Origin: Bacteroidaceae bacterium
GTDB lineage: Bacteria > Bacteroidota > Bacteroidia > Bacteroidales > Bacteroidaceae
Direction of reading: 5' to 3'
DNA: 5,788 nucleotides
Assembly: GCA_017558165.1 (NCBI GenBank)
Contig: JAFYWE010000205.1
Location: 1-5,788, forward strand
In this document: piece after piece, positions 5,657-5,788 of the stretch
Position numbering within the stretch: the first letter of the stretch is position 1
How the letters are laid out: each line of letters starts with the position of its first letter
Position numbers and translations under genes: made by a program
Notes under the pieces: generated by a model
Told to the model about the DNA's origin: nothing
What the model saw: only the letters and a program-made list of their open reading frames with translations
Database searches by the model: none

Positions 5657-5788
5657 CGCCATACGCTGGTAGCTTGCATAGCGCTTCTTGGCCATACCCT
5701 CGGCAGCCTCGAACAGCTCGTGTGCCTCCGATGGGAACTGCTTTGCAAGTGCAGCGTAGCGTACCTCACCCTGCAGGAACTCCTGGAA
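5624..5788 (-). CDS. nifJ: Pyruvate:ferredoxin (flavodoxin) oxidoreductase, C-terminal end (partial)
   Basis: Only the last 54 codons are in the window; the gene enters from the right edge and stops at TAA 5626-5624. The peptide runs FQEFLQGEVRYAALAKQF, then PSEAHELFEAAEGMAKKRYA, then SYQRMAKLDWSKDTEE. This matches the C-terminal tail of pyruvate:ferredoxin oxidoreductases, in which 'EVRY..L....P.EA..LF..AE......RY..Y.R' is conserved. The full enzyme is usually near 1,180 residues. It oxidatively decarboxylates pyruvate to acetyl-CoA and CO2 with thiamine diphosphate and iron-sulphur clusters, passing electrons to ferredoxin in the cytoplasm of anaerobes. The antiporter gene lies 278 bases downstream on the same strand; whether they share a transcript is unclear because of the hairpins between them. 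A second, diverged copy of the gene's last codons lies after the stop. The identification rests on a short tail, so homologous 2-oxoacid oxidoreductases are possible. Confidence 0.8.
   Translation of the reverse strand, partial: FQEFLQGEVRYAALAKQFPSEAHELFEAAEGMAKKRYASYQRMAKLDWSKDTEE

Noticed and set aside
5437..5769. Minus-strand open frame of 110 codons across the oxidoreductase end and spacer
   Set aside because: It is out of frame with the recognisable oxidoreductase tail and runs through the hairpins. Its Gln/Ser/Arg-rich peptide looks non-coding.

Overview
The window looks like a chromosomal piece of a gut-type Bacteroidales bacterium (Bacteroides/Phocaeicola/Prevotella-like). The reasons are a GH92 mannosidase lipoprotein, short leaders without Shine-Dalgarno motifs, promoter boxes close to the Bacteroides TTTG / TAnnTTTG pattern, and a two-domain-of-life style anaerobic pyruvate:ferredoxin oxidoreductase. 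The coding sequence is of intermediate GC, and the spacers are AT-rich. The genus cannot be fixed from the sequence alone.

Layout, left to right. Bases 1-47 may hold the last codons of a plus-strand gene. Bases 48-184 are non-coding, with a three-unit AT-rich 15-bp repeat and a stem-loop that pairs fully only in the minus-strand transcript. A complete GH92 alpha-mannosidase lipoprotein gene lies on the minus strand (185-2380). A 106-bp divergent promoter region follows. It drives the GH92 gene leftwards and an unrecognised 449-residue lipoprotein gene with a C-terminal SH3-like domain rightwards (2487-3836). That gene converges on a GadC-like amino acid antiporter gene on the minus strand (3894-5345). 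A perfect 21-bp stem separates the two convergent stop codons. Upstream of the antiporter is a 278-bp spacer with two hairpins and an apparent second copy of the 3' end of the next gene. The window closes with the last 54 codons of a pyruvate:ferredoxin oxidoreductase gene (minus strand, 5624 to beyond 5788).

The genes do not form one obvious pathway. GH92 is an exo-acting glycan-degrading enzyme, presumably for host N-glycans or yeast mannan. The oxidoreductase makes acetyl-CoA from pyruvate in fermentation. The antiporter probably exchanges an acidic amino acid for its decarboxylation product. No glutamate decarboxylase and no SusC/SusD pair is in view, so neither an acid-resistance operon nor a polysaccharide utilisation locus can be claimed.

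No undescribed multi-gene system is evident. The points most worth a second look are the duplicated 3' end of the oxidoreductase gene, a short interspersed-repeat-like insert carried in frame in the GH92 C-terminus, the tightly packed divergent promoters, and an antiporter that lacks the C-terminal plug of E. coli GadC.
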